64,000 nt of DNA, from NCBI RefSeq assembly GCF_003086295.3, contig NC_092054.1, positions 50,937,213 through 51,001,212 on the forward strand, written 5' to 3'. The DNA comes from Arachis hypogaea (Eukaryota; Streptophyta; Magnoliopsida; Fabales; Fabaceae). Below the pieces are notes generated by a model. It saw only the letters and a list, made by a program, of their open reading frames with translations. It did not search any database and was not told the DNA's origin. Position numbers and translations under genes: made by a program. Positions 1-11,219 of the stretch are shown here, piece after piece (the first letter of the stretch is position 1; each line of letters starts with the position of its first letter).

Positions 1-105
1 CCTCTGCAAGGTTCCAAATCTTTGCAGGCGCTGATTCTCCAGCTGAAGTATGCCGAACATGACCTCTGCAAGTACTTGCAGGCGTTGATTCTCCAGCTGA
101 AACAT
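1..105. repeat. Imperfect tandem duplication of about 55-60 bp
   Basis: CCTCTGCAAG occurs at 1 and 62, and TGATTCTCCAGCTGAA occurs twice about 54 bases apart, so this stretch is a diverged direct repeat. It lies at the window edge, so more units may be present to the left. Confidence 0.6.
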
Positions 106-1771
106 GTGCCCCTTTCTCCTGGAAGCCATTCCATATACACGGGCATCCCCGCACAATTGTTCACACATAAAGCCTACGGCTTAACATTTTCACATAAGTA
201 CCTTAACGACTTACTTTCCGTCACCCTCTTGTGACCTTTTATTTATTTCATAAATCACACATTCCATGTTCTCTTTTCCCATTCCTTCTTCTTCTTAACA
301 AATTGAACTCAAATCATTTTTATTTAAAACCAACACCAACTTCAACAACCATTTCATATTTAAACCTCTTTAAAAGACTATAAGAATCATTTATTAAGTA
401 AATCTCATGGCAGAGTCTTAAGATTTTAGGGAGGGCGACAATTAAACTCGTTCTTTAAAATTAATAAACTCCTTGAATCATAATTCCTTAAAATGTAGTT
501 CTTTAATCAAACTCAAAACATAAAGTCTTTTTTAATGAGTAAAAATTTAATACATAAGCTTTTCTTAACAAATCACATTCAAAACATAAAGTTTTTCCTT
601 AATAAATCAAACCCAAACATAAATCTTTTCTTAATAAATAAAAAATCAAACAATACGATTTCTCAAGTCCAACCTTTTTCTAAATAAACAAGGTCTTAAG
701 TTACATAGTAAAATTTCGACAACATCACCCCTAAAACTCGGACATTGCCACCCTTTTCGGGTCCCAACCGAACCATTCTCAATCTCTTTTCAACCATTTC
801 CAATAACTTAGACTAGTTCCAATATCAGAAATCATTTTCGATAAATCAATAAAACTCATTCCCAATATCTCAAATCATTTCAAATGTGGATTCATTCCCA
901 ATATCAAATTAACCTCAAACCAAAAAAAAATTATTTTACATAGTATTTAATCAAATTGACTTTCCAACTTAATAATCAGAAATAGTCACAATTCAATCAT
1001 CATCATAATAACCTTAAATCAAGTACAAAAGTCAACTAAATATTTCCAATCAATCTATAAACCATTCAAACTAGCATTGATATTCATTCCAGGCAATTCA
1101 ATTCAATTCATAAAACTTGCAAAATCATAAAAATATATTTTCAATATTAATATCGACTTAAAACATTTCTTAGTAGTGAATTAAGTTTAAGAAATTGCCC
1201 CTACCTAGAATAGTCGAAACCCGTGTCAAACTCTTTTCTTCCCGGCCCGCAGCAGCGGCAGCCGTAACCACAGTTCTGTCTTACTTCCGCAGCATTAGCA
1301 GCAGTTTTGACTACAACATGCAATGACTGAAACTCGACGCTACGTTACCAATATCTCAGAATCTCTAACAAATTATTACAAAACATTGATCTCAAGGGGT
1401 TTCAGAAACAAAATTCTTACCAAAACAGCCAGCAGCGGTTACCGACGGCGTAGCTTCCAACGGCGATGGCAGCGAGGGTGAAGCACTGGGGTGGCAGACC
1501 CAACAGCAGCAGTGACGACACATGCAGCGGAAGCTCCTTGCGGTGACGAAGCTAGCGCCGGCGTCGTCAACCCAACAACAATGGTGAGTCGATGGTGATG
1601 CACGATGGCGGCTCAACGGACGACAGTAGCGGCTCTTTCCACATCTCCTCTCTCGCACTTGGTCTCCTTCTCAGACACATCTCTCTCCTCGCAAAGCCCA
1701 TATACCACCACTACAACGGCGGCACTCCTCACGACTCCAAAGGACGACGATGGGTTTGAATGGCAACGATG

Positions 1772-1815
1772 ACTCTCTCTCTCTCTGTCTCTCTCTCTCT
1801 GTCTCTCTCTCTCTC
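1772..1815. repeat. (TC)n microsatellite
   Basis: A CT dinucleotide run interrupted by two G's, inside the GC-rich part of the LTR fragment. A related LTR fragment has a shorter CT run at about 48312-48331, so the tract seems to be a family feature. Confidence 0.9.
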
Positions 1816-2404
1816 GTCTGGCCTTGACAGTTTGGCAGCGTCGGGGTGGGCTCGTCGGAAAGGGCTCCTTGCCAGCGCTTCTTCCTTTCTGGTTTTCTCT
1901 CTTTTCCGTTTCTCTAGTGGGTGTGTGTGTATGTGTTACGGGAGTGAGGAGAGGGGGCTGGCGGCGCTGAGATAAGGTGGAAAGGGGAAAAAGTAATAGG
2001 GTAAATTAGGGTTTTGTTTTGTTAAATTAGGGTTTGTGTAGAGTAAAAATAATAATAAGAATAATAATATAGAGTAATAGTTTAAAACCAAACTAAATAT
2101 AGAAATAATTATTTTTGAAATATTATCTAATTATCAACTTGTAAATTATTTTTAAATAAATACTAATTCAATAGAAATTAGAGATAATTAAGTTAATTTC
2201 CTTTAAAATCATATATATGGTTCGAAATCTATTTATTCAATTTAAAACATAAAAAAATTCTTATTAATTTTCAATTACTAAAACTTTAAATCAATCATAA
2301 GAAATTATCCAATTAATATAATAATATCTGAAAATATTATTTTGAATAATAAAAAATAAATCATAAACAATTTATTATTTAATTTTTAAAAATTCGGTGT
2401 CTTA

Positions 2405-2893
2405 TATATGACAATGGTTAATATCACATATTATAACTTGTGAAATCATATTATAAAATATTGATAAGTTTGGATAACTTTAAAAAATAAAAAATCTTTA
2501 AAAAAATTACTGGTTGATTCATAAGATTTTATTTTAGAAATTTGTCTATAGTCTATTATTAATAATGGAATTATATATATGCTATTTATCTTATATGTAT
2601 TTTATTTTATTTGACAGAAACTTATACTTTTTTTGGTATATATCGATGATGTTAGTGACTATAGAGAGATTTTTACCATTAAATAAAATTATAGAGAAAT
2701 TAAAAACAAAATTTGTTGATATTTTTTTGATAATTCATTTAATTTTTAATTTAAATTAAAATTAAATTATATATTCAATTTATATTTGTTTGTTTATTAT
2801 AATAATTGTTTGTAATAGATAATATATTTAAGTATTTTTGAAAGAAATGGTTCAATTTTACACAATTGAAAGATAACCATGAAATTAAATTTA
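2405..2893. other. AT-rich DNA without a recognisable feature
   Basis: Very AT-rich sequence with one short open frame (2565-2759) whose Phe/Ile/Leu-rich composition is what random AT-rich DNA gives. I see no gene, RNA or repeat boundary. Confidence 0.6.
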
Positions 2894-3428
2894 GAGTAAA
2901 GTATCGTTTTTGTCCCCAACGTTTGGGGTAAGTCCTATTTGTGTCCCTAACGTTTAAATCGTCCTATTTGTATCCTTAACGTTTATAAAAGTGATTCAAT
3001 GTTATCATACTATTAATTATACTAACAAATCAAATTATATTTTTTAATTATTCTCACTTGGATGTATTCATTCTCAATTAGATCTCACTTGGATGTGTTC
3101 AATTTTAATATTATACCCACTATTTGTGTTTAGATTCAATTATGTCCCTAGAAATGTGAATTATATATGTAAATATTGTAGGAATTAGTTTCAACATTTG
3201 ATGAGCTATTTTTTGGAGTAGATCATCGATTCTATCCCAAACATTTGTATTCTAACTTCAAAAAGAGATTTTTAAAACTCAAACTAAAGTGCTCATGATG
3301 TGTAATTGACGGCAGGATAACATTGAATCACTTTTACAAACGTTAGGAATAAAAATAGGACGACTTAAACATTAGGGACACAAATAGGATTTACCCCAAA
3401 CGTTGGGGACAAAAACGATACTTTACTC
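2894..3428. mobile_element. Mutator-type MITE with about 118-bp TIRs and 9-bp target duplication
   Basis: The ends are inverted copies of each other beginning GAGTAAAGTATCGTTTTTGT. The match runs about 118 bases with few differences, to TGATTCAATGTTATC. Flanks are TTAAATTTA (2885-2893) and TTGAATTTA (3429-3437), a 9-bp duplication with one mismatch, which is the size made by Mutator-like transposases. The 300-base core is AT-rich and non-coding, so the element is non-autonomous. Confidence 0.85.
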
Positions 3429-3605
3429 TTGAATTTAAGATGAAGTGAAATATAATAAACACATTGTGAGTAAAAGTTAAATAAAAATAAGATAAGAAAA
3501 AGCAACTAAAAGAAGTAGAAATCGGCAGAAAGGACTATACATGTAGTTGATAAAAAATACACTGCAAAAAAAATTTAGTATAAATCAATGAATATAAAAT
3601 AGAGA
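3429..3605. other. Short AT-rich spacer
   Basis: It starts with the right target-site copy of the MITE and runs to the first base of the next inverted repeat. No feature is seen. Confidence 0.5.
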
Positions 3606-4039
3606 AAAGAACAGATAGGTCCCTAACTTTTTAAATTTTTGACAAATATATCCCTGACAAAATTTAAATACAAAAAAGTCCCTGACTTTAACAAACGGAG
3701 GACAATTTAATCCTTCTGTCTATTTGCCTCTCATACACCAAACGGAACTGGCTGACGTGGTTGAAACGGTGTCCAGGTGTCCGTTATGGTGCCATGCCGG
3801 AAGGGGAGTAAAGTTCGAAGGACAAATAAGCCCTTGACGTCATTTTGCAAATAAAGTTCGAAGGTGATGACTTGCATCATCTACCCTTCTTTCTTACATA
3901 AAGAAGACCATAAAAGAGCATAAATCTCATTTGATCAGTACAATTCATGCATTATTTGATGAACATTATGGTACATTACTTTGAGATGAGTTGTGCTGAA
4001 TTTTAGGTGAAAAAGGCATCAAAAATGGGTAAAAGACAA

Positions 4040-5135
4040 CAAGAAGATGGGCGTGTGAAACTGGCGTGCCACTTAGGAGCAAACGCCACAAAAATGCACT
4101 GGCATGGCACGCCAGGAGCTAGGCGTGGCACGCCAGTACTAAATTCAAGGGAAAAGTCCAACCATGCATGTAGGCGTGGCACGCTAGTACAAAGTTCCAG
4201 AGAGCAACAATGGAGGACAAAAAAGGGGTGTGGCACGCCTAACCCATCAGCTACTATGGGCGTGCCACTTGGTATCGAAGCCATGGCACGTCAGCTCCAA
4301 GAAGTCACTTGGGCGTGCCACTTAAGAACCCAAGCGTGGCACACCGAGCTTGAGGAGTTCACAAATGTATGGGCGTGCCACTTGAGCAGCATGGCGTGGC
4401 ACGCTGGTACAATAATCCAGAGAAGGGGCTGAAGGCAACTGAAGACTGGGCGTGCCACTTGGTATCGAAGGCGTGGCACGCCAGCTCCAAGAAGTCACTT
4501 GGGCGTGCCACTTAAGAACCCAGGCGTGGCACGCCAAGCTTGAAGAGTTCACAAATGTATGGGTGTGCCACTTGAGCAGCATGGCGTGGCACGCTGGTAC
4601 AATAATCCAGAGAAGGGGCTGAAGGTAATTGAAGACTGGGCGTGCCACTTGGTATCGAAGGTGTGGCACGCCAACCTCTCAATCTCACTTAGGCGTGCCA
4701 CTTGAGCAACCAGGCGTGGCACGCCAATGCACAAAGAGACCAAAGAAAGGGCTGGGTGTGCCACTTGGTGTCGAAGGCGTGGCACGCCAACCCAAGCATC
4801 TCACTATGGCGTGCCACTTGAAGGCTGAGGTGTGGCACGCCAGCTACTGGAACCAACGCAAGATCATGGGCGTGGCACACCAACCTCTAGGTGTGGCACG
4901 CTGGTATAAATTTTCAGAGAGGGTAAAGAAGGCCAAATACATAGGGCATGCCACTTGGATCCTAGTCGTGGCACACTAGTGTCATTCAGAGAGCAAAGAA
5001 GCATTGGGGCGTGCCACTTGAGTTCGTGGCGTGGCACGCCAAGGTTGTTAGTGAAGACGAGCGTGCCACTTGAAGGGCTGGGCGTGGCGCGCCAAGCTAG
5101 AATTGAAGAGCACGTGACACGCCACTGGAGCGCAA
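4040..5135. repeat. Array of GGCGTGCCAC / GTGGCACGCC hairpin units inside the solo LTR
   Basis: About a dozen alternating inverted 10-mers. The clearest unit is 4449-4482: GGCGTGCCAC, 14-base loop, GTGGCACGCC, a perfect 10-bp stem. Spacers differ in sequence while the stems stay conserved. Both strands remain open over parts of the array because the repeat lacks stop codons, but the translations are only repeats of the motif, so I do not call genes. Confidence 0.9.
4261..4690. repeat. 190-bp tandem repeat, about 2.2 copies
   Basis: CGTGCCACTTGGTATCGAAG recurs at 4261, 4451 and 4641, exactly 190 bases apart, with the intervening spacers also repeated. It is a local segmental duplication within the hairpin array. 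Confidence 0.9.
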
Positions 5136-5237
5136 CCACACGCCAGCTGGGAAGTCACACTTATTGAGCTTTTTTTTCCCTCCAAAATGTAATTTTCCTT
5201 TTTCACTTTTGTAATTCTTTTATTTTACTAGGAGTAG

Positions 5238-5243
5238 TATAAA
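5238..5243 (+). promoter_or_regulatory. Possible LTR TATA box (TATAAA)
   Basis: TATAAA in AGTAGTATAAACACCCCC, downstream of the hairpin array and about 960 bases before the LTR end. The position suits a U3 promoter of the solo LTR; no transcript evidence. Confidence 0.4.
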
Positions 5244-6593
5244 CACCCCCAAGGAGTACTGAAGAAGGGGTTAAGCAGTTAGTTTTAGATCCACTTTTAC
5301 ACTTCACTTTTGAATACTTTTCTTTGAGCTATGAGTAGCTAACTTCCCTCTCATTGAGAGAGGGAGCTCTGTTGTACTTGATGGATTGATAATAGTGAAA
5401 TTCTTCTTCTCTTTATCTTCTCTTTGATTTGCTAGAAGGAATTTCGTTCTTAATGCTTAGTGTTCAATTATCTTGGAAAAGAGATTGAATGCAAAATGGG
5501 TTTCATGGGAACCTTGGGAAAGGAAACATGAAACCATGCTTGAAATCCTTTCTCACACTTGAGTAGAATCTAGGTTTTGGTGTTTGGATATGTGACATAT
5601 AATCCTCCCTCTACTTGGACCTATGATGGTGTGTGGTATAATCAGGGACCAAGCATATTTCTCTTCATGAGTAATTAGACCAAGGAATTGGCTATTGATT
5701 AAGATCTGAGAGATTGAGTCACCAAGGGATTGGGGCTCAATCAATCATGATTGCCAAGAGGTCAATGAGTTGCATGATTGAAGAGGATATAAGCTAGATT
5801 TGATCCAAAGAGACAACATCTCCTGATCTCAATGAATTTTCCCATTCTTACCTATCCCTTTTCTTTATAGCTTAACTTTACATTCAGCAATTTCCCATTC
5901 CCATTTACATTCAAGTCAATTATGATTCTGCACTTTACATTCTGCTATTTCCATTTCTGCAATTTATTGCTTTTCTTTATATTCTAGCCATTTACATTTA
6001 TGTCATTTATAATTCTGCAATTCACAATCTATTTGTTCCGCTTGACTAATTCATCAATCAATTAAAACTGCTTGAATTTGCCAATCTCTGTGGGATTCGA
6101 CCCCACTCCTTGTGGGTTATTACTTGACGATAATTTTGGTGCACTTGCCAAAAGAACGGATTCACCAATTTTTTGAATGGGGGTGTGAATTCGACTCATC
6201 AGAAGGACAAATAGGTCATTGAGAATTTAGTTCATTATGCTTCTATATGTATCATATATTACTATCTAATTGAAATATACCTATATTATGTATCATATAT
6301 TACTATCTAATTTAATAATCAAATGTGTCATATGACACTCTTATTAAAATTGAGAGAAAATATTTTTTTTTTCAAAATTAATAAACTTCCTTCCTAAATT
6401 CTCTCATCTACCTCTCTCCATTTTTCTATTTCTCTCTACTATTTTTACTCTGTATACAATTTATATTTTATATTAGTAATTTGACAAATCAAAATATGTC
6501 ATCCGATATTTTTTTTTACAATTAAAATATTTTAAATGTAAAAGTATACATGTTAAATTATTTTAAATTTTAGATAACGAATGTTAAAATTAA

Positions 6594-6862
6594 GAGTAAA
6601 TGCCCTTTCCGGTCCCTAACCATTTGCTCGATGGGCTTCCCACCCCCTAAGAAATCTAAACACCTAAATCGGTCCCTATTTACTTTGATATATGTACGTT
6701 CCAGTCCCTGGTTAGGGATCGGAAATGGCATTTACTTAAAGTAGACAAGGACTGGAACGTACATATATCAAAGTAGATAGGGACCGATTTGGGTGTTTAA
6801 ATTTTTTAGGGGTTGGGAAGTCCATCGGACAAATGGTTAAGGACCGGAAAGGGCATTTACTC
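6594..6862. mobile_element. Foldback MITE with perfect 9-bp TSD taaaattaa
   Basis: Ends are GAGTAAATGCCCTTTCCGGTCC and its inverted copy. The inverted arms cover nearly the whole 269 bases (GGACTGGAACGTACATATATC against GATATATGTACGTTCCAGTCC). Flanks are identical TAAAATTAA at 6585-6593 and 6863-6871. The GAGTAAA start and 9-bp duplication suggest the same superfamily as the element at 2894. It lies inside the larger inverted-repeat element, so it inserted later. Confidence 0.9.
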
Positions 6863-7781
6863 TAAAATTAATTATTAATAAAAAATTAGACTTTTTCATA
6901 TAAAAATAATAACTAAAAATCTTATTATTTAATTTTTTATCTACAGATATTTTGGTCTTCTTAGCCAGAAACTTTTGTCAACTTACGACTTTTTTGTAAA
7001 AGTAGTTTGATTTTATAAATCTTTTGTTCCATGCATAATTTATACTGTCAGAACAAAGTGAACTATAATTTTAAAAAAATTTTATTCCCGTAATGTTATT
7101 ACGGATAAAAATACTAGTTCTAATATAATACACAAATACACTAATGCTAACTTAATACATGAATGATGCACAAGTGAACTAATGCTAACTTGATGCATAA
7201 ATGAACTGATGCTAACTAATGCCACTGGTATGATGAAAACTGAACTAATGCTAACAAATGTGAGAAAACTGAAATAATGCAATTTAAGAAAAAAAGTAGA
7301 AACAGAACAAGCCCAATTTCTGTAATTTTAATACAAATAATCTAAATTGCAGAATACAACAAGTTAACTAGCTTTCAAAATACAAGTATAATAGAAGCAT
7401 AATGAACTAAATTCTCAAGGACCTATTTGTCCTTCGAACTTTATTTGCAAAACGATGTCAAGGACTTATTTGTCCTTATTTCCCTTTCAGCGTGGCACCG
7501 TAACGGACACCTGGACACCGTTTCAACCACGTCAGCCAGTTTCGTTTGGTGTATGAGAGGCAAATAGATGGAAGGATTAAATTGTCCTCCGTTTATTAAA
7601 GTCAGGGATTTTTTTGTATTTAAAGTTTGTCACGGATGTATTTGTCAAAAATTTAAATAATTTAATTAAATATTATGAATTTTTTTGTATTCAAGATATG
7701 TTCCTATTAAAAATTAAAAAAAAATATTATGAAGAAAATTTTAAATAATTTAATATCTATTCTAATTAAATTAAATATAAG

Positions 7782-8624
7782 ATGGAGACAAACCAAGTCT
7801 CACCTGTCCAAGCTCAAGCACCACCACAAGAAGAAGATGCACCAGAAGCTGAATGCGAATGGGAGCAGGCAAATTATGTGAACAATTTATCTGGACCACC
7901 ATATGATCCAAACTCCAAGACATATAACCCAAGTTGGAAGAACCACCCAAACTTTGGGTGGAGAAACCAGCAAAGCCACAACCAAGATCATAACAAACCA
8001 TACAAATCCAACCAATACAACAACTACAACACCAACCATCAATCAGGCAACAATAGACCCTACCATAATTCACAAAATACATCATATCACTCCACCCAAC
8101 AGACACACAACAACCACCATCAAGATACATCAGGCTCAACCATGCAACCATGCGAAATCAAGAGCAATTTTGCAAAATTGGAGGCTGCAATAGCACAATT
8201 GTCATCACAACTATCAGGAACTATTTCCACTATTCTGGAGAGACAACTACAGGCTGAAAGAAATATAGATGCAAACCAAGAAGAGTTCAGATCAAGCATA
8301 AGAAATCAAGGCGCAGTAATCTCAAAATTAGAAGCACAAGTAGAGAGCTTATCTAAACAAATACCAATGCCCACACATACATTTCCTAGTGATACCGTGG
8401 CCAACCCAAGAGGGAAATGCAAGTCCATCACACTGAGAAGTAAAAAAGTTGTAAAAGAAGCATCCCCTATTCAAAGCAACCAAGAAAAAGAAGCTGCAAA
8501 GGAGTCTGAAACCAAGAAAGAAGAAGAGATCTCTGCATTATCCTTATCAAAGCAAGTCCTAAAGCCTTATGTGCCACAGGCACCCTATCCACAAAGGCTG
8601 AGGAAGGATGGAAAAGACAACTAG
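7782..8624 (+). pseudogene. gag: Gag C-terminal part, Athila element E
   Basis: About 280 residues with no retrotransposon gag core, so the N-terminal half is missing. Residues about 35-60 carry the Athila signature PPYDPNSKTYNPSW and KNHPNFGW, followed by an Asn/Gln/His-rich low-complexity stretch. A coiled-coil-like segment with LEAQVESLSKQI lies near residue 185. The Lys/Glu-rich tail ends in a PYPQRLRK-type lead into protease. The frame stops at TAG 8622-8624, where the related element A reads Gln, consistent with a CAG to TAG transition. The Met at 7782 is just the first ATG after the truncation point and is probably not the native start. Confidence 0.8.
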
Positions 8625-9359
8625 TTCTCTAGATTCCTAAAAATATTCAAGAAGCTCCAAATCAACATACCCTTTGCTGAGGCATTAGAGCAAATGCCAC
8701 TCTATGCCAAATTTTTAAAGGAGCTCATGACAAGAAAAAGGAACTGGGGTGAAAAGAAAACCATAGTGCTAAATGAGGAGTGTAGTGCCATCATACAAAA
8801 GAAGCTTCCTCAAAAGATGAAAGACCCTGAGAGCTTCCAAATTCCCTGCATCATAGGTGATATCACCATTGAGAAAGCATTGTACGATCTGGAGGCTAGC
8901 ATCAATCTCATGTCCTTGGCTATGATGAGAAAGATGAGGATTGAGGAAGCCAAACCAACAAGAATGGCACTCCAATTGGCTGACAGAACATTCAAGTTTC
9001 CTTATGGGGTAGTGAAAGATTTTTTGGTGAAAGTAGGAGAGTTTATTTTTCCAGCTGACTTCGTTGTGCTGGATATGGAAGAAGAGGCCAAGACATCAAT
9101 CATCCTAGGAAGGCCATTCCTAGCTACTACTGGAGCCATTATTGATGTTCAAAAAGGGGAGCTAGTCTTGAGATTACATGAAGAGAAGATGGTCTTCAAT
9201 GTCTTCAAAGCAATGAGTTATCCCAAGGAATCCATAGGAGAATGCATGATGGTAGATACCATAGAAAAGATAGTTCAAGAGGTTTTGGAAGAAGAACAAT
9301 GTGAAGAAAATATGGAGCTGGAACAATAAGCATCAAGGGGAGAAATACCACAAGGAATC
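8625..9359 (+). pseudogene. Aspartic protease region, Athila element E
   Basis: It continues in the gag frame after the stop at 8622. The core has EECSAIIQKKLPQKMKDP, then IPCIIGD and the active-site segment YDLEASINLMS, then IILGRPFLATTGAIIDV. Athila proteases here read DLGAS (element A) or DLGSG (C) at this site. E has DLEAS, so the flap-turn Gly is Glu and catalysis is probably lost. A stop (TAA) lies at 9327-9329. Family assignment is firm; the activity statement is inference. Confidence 0.85.
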
Positions 9360-10263
9360 ATGGAGGATTCGATCATGTTGAACCACATGGACAACAAGGA
9401 AGTGGAAGCACCAAAACTAGAGTTGAAGACCCTACCTCCAAGTTTGAAGTATGCTTACTTGGGTGACAACAATACTTACCCAATAATCATTAATTCAGGC
9501 TTGAGTAAGGGACAAGAAGAGGAGCTTTTCCATGTGCTGAAGCAACACAAGAATGCTATAGGATGGACACTTGCAGAGTTGAAGGGAATTAGTCCTTCAA
9601 TGTGCATGCACAAAATCCTACTTGAAGAAGGTGCCAAGCCCTCAAGACAGCAACAAAGAAGGCTAAACCCAACCATGAATGAAGTAGTCCAAAAAGAGGT
9701 GTTGAAATTGTGGTAAGCTGGGGTGATCTACCCAATCTCAGACATCCCTTGGGTAAGCCCAGTACAAGTAGTCCCTAAGAAAGGAGGGGTCATTGTTGTA
9801 CCAAATGAGAAGAATGAGCTGATACCGACAATAACAGTGACTGGCTGGCGCATGTGCATTGATTATAGGAAGCTCAATGAAGCTACCAGGAAGGATCACT
9901 TTCCCTTACCTTTTATGGACCAGATGCTAGAGAGACTTGCGGGACATGAATATTATTACTTCTTGGACGGTTACTCTGGTTACAACCAAATATTTGTAGA
10001 TCCTAAGGACCAAGAAAAGACCTCATTTACCTGTCCCTATGGTATTTTTGCTTATAGAAAAATGCTCTTTGGATTGTGCAATGCACCTGCAACATTCCAA
10101 AGGTGCATGCTCTCCATATTTTCAGACATGATTGAAAGATTTATTGAAGTGTTTATGGATGACTTCTCTGTGTTTGGTGATTCATATTCTAACTGCTCGC
10201 ACCACTTAGCCTTGGTGCTAAAGAGATGCCAAGAAACCAACCTCATTTTGAATTGGGAAAAGT
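9360..10263 (+). pseudogene. pol: Reverse transcriptase, Athila element E
   Basis: Same frame as protease. It starts with the conserved linker LKTLPPSLKYAYLGD and RRLNPTMNEVVQKEVLKL, then palm and finger motifs MCIDYRKLNEATRKDHFPLP, YFLDGYSGYNQI, FGLCNAPATFQRCM and the catalytic FMDDFSVFG. Stops lie at TAA 9714-9716 (element A has Glu there) and TGA 10263-10265 in WEK*HFMV (a Cys codon in relatives). All catalytic Asp residues remain. The DDFSVFG signature and the tRNA-Asp primer sites of its relatives place it in Athila, not the chromoviruses. Confidence 0.9.
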
Positions 10264-10265
10264 GA

Positions 10266-11219
10266 CACTTTATGGTCACAGAGAGGGTGGTTCTTGGCCA
10301 CAAGATCTCAAAAAGAGGCATAGAGGTGGACAAGGCCAAGGTAGAGGTGATTGAAAAGTTACCCCCACCTTGCAATGTCAAGGCAGTTAGAAGTTTTCTA
10401 GGACATGCTGGTTTCTATAGGAGGTTCATTAGAGAATTCTCAAAGGTTGCCAAACCTCTAAGCAACCTGCTTGTCTCTAATGTACCTTTTGTTTTTGATA
10501 AGGAATGCATGCTAGCCTTTGAAGAGCTAAAGAATAAACTTTCCTCTGCACCTATCATAGCACCACCCTGTTGGGATCTACCCTTTGAGTTGATGTGTGA
10601 TGCATCTGATTTTGCTGTTGGTGCTGTTTTAGGACAAAGGAGGGACAAATTGGTGCATGTTATTTATTATGCCAGCAAAATCCTTAATGAGAATCAAAGG
10701 AACTATACCACTACAGAGAAGGAACTACTTGCCATAGTCTTTGCATTTGACAAGTTTATATCATATTTTATTGGTTCTAAAGTAATTGTATTCACTGATC
10801 ATGCAGCACTTAAATATTTGCTTACCAAACAAGAGTCCAAGTCCAGACTAATAAGGTGGATCCTACTACTCCAAGAGTTTGACATTGAAATTAAAGATAG
10901 GAGTGGGTCAAAGAACAAAGTGGCTGACCACCTATCAAGGATCCCACAAAAAGAAGATGAGGCGCACCAACTTGCAGTGAATGAGAGCTTCCCTGATGAG
11001 CAGTTGATGATGATCCAAGAAGCTCCTTGGTTTGCAGACATAGCCAATTTCAAGGCTATTGGAGAACTACCAACTAACATCAACAAACACATGAGGAGAA
11101 AGCTACTCAAAGACGCTAAACACTACATTTGGGATGATCCCTATTTGTTCAAAAAGTGTGCTGATGGGATCTTGAGAATGTGTATTTCCCATGAAGAAGG
11201 GCAAGAAGTACTCTGGTAA
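10266..11219 (+). pseudogene. pol: RT thumb and RNase H, Athila element E
   Basis: Starts in [20 protein letters not shown], then [12 protein letters not shown]. RNase H has the acidic residues intact in [28 protein letters not shown] and [12 protein letters not shown], and ends [14 protein letters not shown]. The region continues through ALWF-like [16 protein letters not shown] toward the integrase zinc domain. A stop (TAA 11217-11219) interrupts the frame just before the first Cys/His motif of integrase. It is the longest undamaged piece of this element (315 codons). Confidence 0.9.

Larger units (their letters stand above)
1..2404 (-). mobile_element. Degraded Ty3-type LTR fragment (L family), minus strand
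   Basis: No protein of known family is readable here. The GC-rich stretch at about 1240-1960 sits between AT-rich flanks and matches in order and composition the fragments at 47130-48604: a GGTAAGAAT donor-like site on the minus strand near 1415, a purine/pyrimidine-skewed leader, then AT-rich DNA up to a TATAAGACACC-like start near 2404 that resembles the start of a chromovirus LTR. Reading right to left this fits an LTR (U3, leader, donor site, downstream part). The far boundary is not visible and may lie outside the window. Short open frames across the GC-rich part have biased, low-complexity composition and are not treated as genes. Confidence 0.5.
3865..6201 (+). mobile_element. Solo LTR (TG...CA), 2337 bp, TSD gaagg
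   Basis: Begins TGATGACTTG and ends ACTCATCA. It is flanked by the perfect 5-bp duplication GAAGG (3860-3864 and 6202-6206). Removing it restores the left arm of the surrounding inverted-repeat element, so this is a true insertion. There is no internal region, so it is a solo LTR left by recombination. The 3' part has the Athila/Tat-like context GGGATTCGACCCCACTCC and GTGCACTTGCC seen near the ends of the other LTRs here. The orientation is inferred from that end. Confidence 0.9.
3606..7657. mobile_element. Non-autonomous Mutator-like element with long TIRs, interrupted by a solo LTR
   Basis: The left arm (3606-3864, continuing at 6202 to about 6243) and the right arm (about 7399-7657) are inverted copies, about 300 bases each. 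Shared blocks include AAACGGAGGACAATTTAATC, ACCAAACG(G/A)AACTGGCTGACG and GTGTCCAGGTGTCCGTTA. The left arm is split by an insertion at 3865-6201. The right arm lacks the outermost 25-30 bases present on the left (the GATAGGTCCCTAAC end), so the right terminus is eroded or deleted and no target duplication can be read. The interior (6244-7398 without the nested MITE) has no transposase. Assignment to Mutator-like rests on arm length and style only. Confidence 0.7.

Noticed and set aside
1240..1980. Host exon in the GC-rich stretch
   Set aside because: The same composition and blocks recur at 47130-48604, so it is repeat leader sequence; translations are low-complexity.
4040..5135. CRISPR-like array (short repeats with variable spacers)
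   Set aside because: Repeats are alternating inverted 10-mers inside a TG...CA LTR of a plant genome with no cas genes; spacing is irregular.
4007..5139. Protein genes of 60-141 codons on both strands across the GGCGTGGCACGCC array
   Set aside because: The open frames arise because the repeat lacks stop codons; translations on every strand are just the repeat.
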